From JBKJZO01 sp046715235 (GTDB lineage: Bacteria; Actinomycetota; Actinomycetes; BP-191), in NCBI GenBank assembly GCA_046715235.1, contig JBKJZO010000217.1, forward strand, positions 1 to 34,669: a stretch of 34,669 nucleotides of DNA, in the 5' to 3' direction. Shown piece after piece: positions 30,538 to 34,669 of this stretch. Positions within the stretch are counted from its first letter, which is position 1, and every line of letters starts with the position of its first letter. Made by a program: the position numbers and the translations under genes. The notes under the pieces were generated by a model, which saw only the letters and a program-made list of their open reading frames with translations, was not told the DNA's origin and did not search any database.

Positions 30538-32511
30538 CTAGCCCGTCGCGTCGTCGGGCTCAGCGGGCAGGGTTGCTGGAGGCGTCCTGATTAGGCGGTC
30601 ACTCTGGCTTAGCGTCAGCACCACGTGGTCCTCCAGGTCCGCGACGACACCGGGGGGGACTTCGTTGTCCACCGCGATGATCTGCAGCAGTCCCTGGTAG
30701 TCCCGGGACACGGTGGCTAGCAGCCGGTAGAGGTCCGCGATTCGGGCGCCGTCGAAGCCTTCATGGCCAGTGTTGGCGGACAGCCCATCAAGCACGAGCA
30801 GCCCCGGTAGTGGTAGGCCTCGGTCGATCGCAACGGTGTGGTGAGCGAGGGCGTGCGCGGCGTTGACCAGGGTCTTGAGACCTTGGCTGGACAGCTCGTC
30901 GAAGGTGCGCCCGCTGACCAGTGGCAGCCATGTTGGCCCGGTCACCCGGACGGTAAGCAGGTCCCCGAGCTGCGGGATGTGCAGCTCCTCCAGATACTCC
31001 AGAATCCGCCGTTCCAGCGCGGTGATGTGCTCGTGGGCCTCGCTCTGTTCGAACGTCTGGGCATTGATTGCGGCCTGCAGCTCGTCGATGCGGGTGGCGA
31101 TCTGGGCTTGTTCGGCAGTGCGGGCGTCGCGCCGGTCGAGTAACTGCAGGTATTCACCGAGTCGATCAATGTCCGCGCGGGTAGCGGCAAATTGTTCGGC
31201 GTGCGCCCGGATCGCTGATGCCCGGGCCGACACGAACGAGGCGGTGCGGGCGTCAAGTTCGTCGTTGAGCCGCGCCACCGTGCGGTCCGCCTGATCGAGT
31301 GCGGTGCGGACGGCCTCGATCGCCGCGCGACGGGTCTCGAGGACCGTGTCGGTTTCCTGCAGTTGCGAGGTAACGCGGTCCTGCTCGGCCAACAGAGCAT
31401 CCGGGGCGCTGCTGAGGTGCTGGGCTTGCAGGCAAAGGTAGCAATGCCCGTCGGCCGCGCGCTGGTCATCGACGTCAGATCCGCAGCGTGGGCATACCAC
31501 GAATTCGAAGTCGACCAGCCACTCGTCGGCGACGATGGCTCGGGTCAGTCGGGCGCTTTGGCTCTGCAGCTGCTTGCGCAGGTCCAGGAGGTCGTCGAAT
31601 TGCCGAAGCAGGTGGTGCTGTTCCTCTCGCAGCCCGTCGCGCTGAGCAGTGACCGTGAGAAGTGCATGCCGTACTCGGCTTACATCCACCTCCGCGTCCA
31701 CGGCGCTGGCGAGCTCGGCCTGCTGGGATTGCGCGACGGCATGCTCGGCCCGGCGACGGGTCAGCTCGTCGAGCAGCGCGACTCGGTCGGAGAATGGGGT
31801 GCCGGCCAAGAAGTTGGCGATGACCTCGCTCTCCCGGCTCATGCCATCCAGCCGCAGCTGCAGCCCGCGCAGCTCGGCTTGCAGCCGGGCGGTCTTCACG
31901 TCGTATAGGCCATAGACGAGCTCGAACACCCAACGACGCTTGCCGTCGCGCCAGGTGTTGAGGTGACCGAACACTTGGGAGTCCAGGTCGTCGCCGGTGA
32001 CGATGCAGTATCCAAGCCAGTCGGTGGCACTGACGGGCGTCATGGAGGCGGTCGGTTCGTTACGAGCGGTCGGGACGCTGACATTGGGTAGCGAGAGGCG
32101 GTCGAGCATGAAGCCGCTGAAGGAGGCCTCCCGACCGGTGGCGGGGAGCCGCACCGCCTCGTCGAGTCCGCCGGTGTCGACGTCGCGCCGGGCGAGTTCT
32201 ACCGGCGCGTCGCGGGCGGTGGTGAGCGGCCGCAGCACACGCCACTCCGCTGCACCGAGCCGCACCTCGCCTCGCAGGGCGCGGACGCTCGCGACCTCAG
32301 GCGGGAGCTGGCTAGGCACGGTGCTGAGCAGTGAGCGCAGCAGCCGCACCAGGGTCGTCTTGCCGGTGGTGATGTCGCCTCGAACAATGTTCAAGCCGGG
32401 CCGGAAAGTGACCGAGCGTCCTCCCCCGACGAGCTCAACCTCGCCGAGTTGCAGCACGTGCGATGCTGCCCGGGTCCGGGCGGCGGGGTCTGGTGCTGAC
32501 GGCGTTGTCAT
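30538..32511 (-). CDS. RAD50/SMC-like ABC ATPase of an ABC-3C-type system
   Basis: Protein of 657 residues with the split ABC ATPase layout: Walker A GDITTGKT (45-52) after a beta-strand LNIVRG, a long mostly helical middle (about 200-510) with coiled-coil character, and the C-terminal half with signature ELSSQGLK (539-546), Walker B LLVLDG (571-576) and a switch strand IIAVDNE. In the middle of the coil sit two Cys pairs, Cys340/Cys343 and Cys357/Cys360 (VCPRCGS...GHCYLC), a zinc-ribbon at the position of the RAD50 hook. The residue after the Walker B Asp is Gly, not the catalytic Glu. The ATG at 32511 overlaps the upstream gene as ATGA. Third gene of the unit. It probably couples nucleotide state or DNA sensing to the effector; function is inferred. 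Confidence 0.85.
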   Translation of the reverse strand: MTTPSAPDPAARTRAASHVLQLGEVELVGGGRSVTFRPGLNIVRGDITTGKTTLVRLLRSLLSTVPSQLPPEVASVRALRGEVRLGAAEWRVLRPLTTARDAPVELARRDVDTGGLDEAVRLPATGREASFSGFMLDRLSLPNVSVPTARNEPTASMTPVSATDWLGYCIVTGDDLDSQVFGHLNTWRDGKRRWVFELVYGLYDVKTARLQAELRGLQLRLDGMSRESEVIANFLAGTPFSDRVALLDELTRRRAEHAVAQSQQAELASAVDAEVDVSRVRHALLTVTAQRDGLREEQHHLLRQFDDLLDLRKQLQSQSARLTRAIVADEWLVDFEFVVCPRCGSDVDDQRAADGHCYLCLQAQHLSSAPDALLAEQDRVTSQLQETDTVLETRRAAIEAVRTALDQADRTVARLNDELDARTASFVSARASAIRAHAEQFAATRADIDRLGEYLQLLDRRDARTAEQAQIATRIDELQAAINAQTFEQSEAHEHITALERRILEYLEELHIPQLGDLLTVRVTGPTWLPLVSGRTFDELSSQGLKTLVNAAHALAHHTVAIDRGLPLPGLLVLDGLSANTGHEGFDGARIADLYRLLATVSRDYQGLLQIIAVDNEVPPGVVADLEDHVVLTLSQSDRLIRTPPATLPAEPDDATG

Positions 32512-33095
32512 GTGAGTTCCTCGTGCCAAGCTGCGTCAGAGATCTCAGGCAGGTCGTAGAGCAGGTTCTTCAGCGTCGAGCCGCTGAGGTCGAGATGGCG
32601 TCGCAGCAGGGCCGTGCGAGCCGCCACCGGCGCGAATGCCTCGTCAGCCCGTAGCGCCTCGGCCAACTCGGCACCGCGCTCGGAGGTTCTGTATCCAAAA
32701 CCGGTTCCCCCAGCGAGCGGGAACATCTCGATCAGCCCGCGACCGAACAGCGCGCCGAGCAAGGCGAAGTGCGCCGGGTCCCAGGGCCCATACCGGTAGC
32801 GCACCATCCGTGCGTCGAGGGGTGCGTCGTCGGTGCTGGCCACCTGTAGTTGCGCGAGCACCGACTCCTTGACATGACGGCGGGCCAGCACCCGAGCCAT
32901 CTGCCGGGGGTAGCGCAACAGGAAGTCGAGCTTCGCGAGCTTGACGCGGCCCTCCAGAGTGCGTGGCACGCCGCCGGTCTTGCGGCTGAACCCGTCGATG
33001 AGCAAAAGCAGCCTGGCTTCGGCTTCCGGGGTAGAGCGGTAGCGGTGCCGAGGGTCCGTTGGACCCGGGCTGGTGCCAGTCACGGGCTCGTTCAC
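32508..33095 (-). CDS. ABC-3C middle component-like protein, winged helix
   Basis: Protein of 195 residues with blocks like the 'middle component' of ABC three-component systems: LEGRVKLAKLDFLLRYP, then RYRYGPWDPAHFALLGALFGRGLIE followed by GFGYRTSERGAELAEAL, which reads as a winged-helix fold (helices then a turn and wing). No catalytic motif is visible, so an adaptor or DNA/protein-binding role between effector and ATPase is likely. The GTG at 33095 overlaps the previous stop (GTGA), and its own stop overlaps the ATPase start (ATGA); strict coupling argues for a fixed-ratio complex. Further upstream in-frame starts exist but would overlap the first gene deeply. Confidence 0.75.
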   Translation of the reverse strand: MNEPVTGTSPGPTDPRHRYRSTPEAEARLLLLIDGFSRKTGGVPRTLEGRVKLAKLDFLLRYPRQMARVLARRHVKESVLAQLQVASTDDAPLDARMVRYRYGPWDPAHFALLGALFGRGLIEMFPLAGGTGFGYRTSERGAELAEALRADEAFAPVAARTALLRRHLDLSGSTLKNLLYDLPEISDAAWHEELT

Positions 33096-34306
33096 GGCCG
33101 CCACCCGAATCGGCACTCGTCCGACAGTTGGCACAGCAGCCCGAGCAGCAGCAGGCCCTGGGCGCCGAGCAGCTGCTGATGGTCGAGGGTGGCCAGCGCT
33201 CCCGGGTTGGCGAGAAAATGGTTGAACACGTACTCGCCAGGGCTGGCGGCGACAAGCGGGTCGGTCATCCTCAACTCGACGTGGGCGGCGGCGCCTTGAG
33301 CGACCAGGAGGACGCGGTTGCCGAGCTCGTCCAGATGCTGCGACGTGCCGCCGCCGGCAGCCAGGGCGAGATGGCGCTGGACGTCGGCTTCGGCGCGCAG
33401 CTCTTTGGCGCGTTGCAGGGTGGATGCCTTGGCGCCGGCGCGCTGCAGTTTGAGTTCGAGGGCAGAGCTGGGCTGACCGCGGCGGAGCCGCTGCAGCAGC
33501 ACGTCATTCGGCTCGTCTGGCAGCGGCGGCGTGAGCGCCTGCAGGATGCCGCGGGACAGCACGGGCGCGAGCCCCATGTCGGTGTCGTCGGGGTCGGCTG
33601 CCGACGAGCCGGTGGCGGCGCGGGCGCGCAAATGCTGCAGCACGGTGACGGATGGCTGCTCATGGGCTTGCGCGGCTTCGGCCGCCTGGAGCAAGCGTTC
33701 GACCAGCACAGCGGCCTGGGCGTGGGTCAAGGACGGCCACAGGGCACCGACGCTGTGATGCAGCACCGGGTCGATGGCACCGCGTGGAGTGGTGTTGGCG
33801 TGGATGGAGAGCCGTCTTAGGAAGGCGTCGACCTGTGTCTTCGACAGTCCGAGTTTCACGAGCGACTTCCTGACTTCGGTGCCGGCTGAGGTCGGATCGG
33901 CGAAGAACGTCACGGTGGCAGGGACCTCCGACATCGGGCCTTCCAACCACAGCTCAAAGGTCGAGCAGTCATCCAAGCCAGCCTCGTGCGCCGCTTTCCA
34001 GGATCGGATCAGCGCATCGAGACCGCCCTTCTTGGCGCAGACTTTGGCGGCGCTCCACGAACCGCGGTCTCTTGTCTTTAGCTGCTGGAATACGTACCGG
34101 TCGGCGTAGACGACGACGATGTCGTCGACTTGCTCGCAGACCACAGCCTGCGGTGCGTCGGGTGCGAGGGTACCCAGCCATCGCTGGAGAGCGATCTTGG
34201 CCTGCCAGCGGTAGCGCCCGAAAGTCTGGGCGCCAGTGGGCTCGCTCGGCAGCGCGACCAGGGTGGCAACTGGGTCGGCGGCGGTTGGCACGGGCGGCGT
34301 TGTCAC
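33092..34306 (-). CDS. DUF4297/Cap4-like nuclease-domain effector of ABC-3C-type system
   Basis: Protein of 404 residues. The N-terminal 100 residues match the DUF4297 (Cap4-type) restriction-endonuclease-like fold: GAQTFGRYRWQAKIALQRWL, then Glu58-x2-Asp61-Asp62 in VCEQVDDIVVVY and Gln75-x-Lys77 in FQQLKTRDRGSW, the E-D-QxK core of PD-(D/E)xK nucleases. The middle is helical; the C-terminal part (about 340-404: EYVFNHFLANPGALATLDHQ, LLGLLCQLSDECRFGW) resembles the C-terminal domain found on effector proteins of ABC-3C systems. The GTG at 34306 has GGAGG seven bases upstream; the frame to 34393 is not needed. First gene of the operon. A DNA-cutting role against invading DNA is inferred from the fold and context. 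Confidence 0.75.
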   Translation of the reverse strand: MTTPPVPTAADPVATLVALPSEPTGAQTFGRYRWQAKIALQRWLGTLAPDAPQAVVCEQVDDIVVVYADRYVFQQLKTRDRGSWSAAKVCAKKGGLDALIRSWKAAHEAGLDDCSTFELWLEGPMSEVPATVTFFADPTSAGTEVRKSLVKLGLSKTQVDAFLRRLSIHANTTPRGAIDPVLHHSVGALWPSLTHAQAAVLVERLLQAAEAAQAHEQPSVTVLQHLRARAATGSSAADPDDTDMGLAPVLSRGILQALTPPLPDEPNDVLLQRLRRGQPSSALELKLQRAGAKASTLQRAKELRAEADVQRHLALAAGGGTSQHLDELGNRVLLVAQGAAAHVELRMTDPLVAASPGEYVFNHFLANPGALATLDHQQLLGAQGLLLLGLLCQLSDECRFGWRP

Positions 34307-34597
34307 CTCACGGCCTCCCCTGTCGCGTACGTCCGGCCAAGCACACCGGACCCTAGTTGGGCGAGACCAGACCCCGAGGCATCGCCACGGCATCCGTACA
34401 TGGATCGACCCGCGAGGCCGAATGGCATTGTTGCATCAGAGGCTCAGGTGGTGACTCACTCATCACGCTGAGCGATGGCGCCGGGGCTTGAGCCGAAGGA
34501 TGTCCGCTCATGCCGCCGAGAGGGAAGTGCGGTCATGCTGGCCGATGCCAGCGCGTTGGCGTCGACCGAGGCTCGCCGGGCGCCAGTTGCCCAGACC
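34307..34597. other. Upstream region of the ABC system
   Basis: No supported gene in 291 bases. It must carry the promoter of the three-gene operon. A perfect hairpin GCTGGC-CGAT-GCCAGC lies at 34537-34552 inside a segment (34528-34557) that resembles 30227-30253 downstream of the operon. GTGACTCACTCATCAC near 34451-34466 is a weak dyad. No recognisable -10/-35 pair was assigned. Confidence 0.5.
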
Positions 34598-34669
34598 TCA
34601 TGCGTTCAGCACGAAGATGAACTCCTCGATGTCGTCGTCGGGCGCAGGCGCCTTCGCCTCCTGCACGCG
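34598..34669 (-). CDS. C-terminal end of unidentified protein (cut by window edge)
   Basis: The last 72 bases read, on the minus strand, as an open frame of 23 residues ending APDDDIEEFIFVLNA and a TGA at 34598-34600. The codons favour C/G at third position as in the neighbouring genes, so this is probably the tail of a real gene continuing beyond the window. It is too short to identify. The acidic-then-hydrophobic ending gives no family hint. Confidence 0.4.
   Translation of the reverse strand, partial: RVQEAKAPAPDDDIEEFIFVLNA

Noticed and set aside
34394..34597. Small plus-strand open frames upstream of the ABC operon
   Set aside because: Short, without ribosome-binding sites or recognisable content.
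1..34669. tRNA, rRNA, CRISPR arrays, insertion sequences or integrase genes
   Set aside because: I looked for cloverleaf-like segments, regularly spaced identical repeats and transposase or integrase motifs and found none; repeats A and B have only two copies each here.

Overview
The window is high-GC DNA with frequent GTG and a few TTG starts, many 4-base ATGA/GTGA gene overlaps, and an actinobacterial gene set: homodimeric AceE, DUF3052, AhpE-type peroxiredoxin, DUF3352, DUF3467 and a CobN/ChlID cobaltochelatase. It is very probably a chromosomal segment of an actinomycete (Actinomycetota). The genus cannot be fixed from what is visible.

Left part (1-8.7 kb), housekeeping. A DUF3467 gene (+) converges on a minus-strand run: DUF3352 protein, YjbQ, a seven-helix membrane protein, a flavin disulfide oxidoreductase, DUF3052, AhpE and a four-CxxC zinc-ribbon protein. 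aceE (pyruvate dehydrogenase E1) is divergent from this run across a 311-base regulatory region. The neighbourhood aceE / DUF3052 / ahpE is also found together in mycobacteria.

Middle part (8.7-12.65 kb), a repeat-rich plastic zone. Two families of interspersed palindromic repeats (A, about 54 bp; B, 68 bp) each occur twice, in the order A1 - orphan gene 1 - B1 - PHP-domain gene - A2 - orphan gene 2 - B2. The two orphan genes look like distant paralogues of an unrecognised family. Between A1 and orphan gene 1 lies a pirin gene remnant with an internal deletion, whose 3' end runs into repeat A1.

Cobalamin block (12.67-30.0 kb, all minus strand). A cobalamin riboswitch (about 25.89-26.04 kb) precedes a 13-gene operon: chlID, cobO, cobB, cobI, cobM, cbiD, cobL, cbiG-cobJ fusion, ferredoxin, cobH, cbiX (long form with an Fe-S motif and a His tail), cobC, cobT. 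Twelve successive gene junctions overlap. cobN lies just upstream of the riboswitch on the same strand. Together they cover most corrin-ring methylation and contraction steps, a,c-amidation, cobalt insertion (CobN + ChlID), corrinoid adenosylation, and part of nucleotide-loop assembly. The set mixes 'aerobic' (CobN) and 'anaerobic' (CbiD, CbiG, CbiX) markers. cobA, cobK, cobQ, cbiB, cobU and cobS are not in the window.

Right part (30.0-34.67 kb), a probable conflict/defence island. Three minus-strand genes, translationally coupled by 4-base overlaps, encode a protein with a DUF4297/Cap4-like nuclease N-terminus, a small winged-helix-like protein, and a RAD50-like ABC ATPase with two CxxC pairs in its coiled coil. 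The layout matches the ABC three-component (ABC-3C) systems, predicted to act in defence against invading DNA. Long gene-poor stretches lie on both sides. The last 72 bases hold the C-terminal end of an unidentified minus-strand gene.
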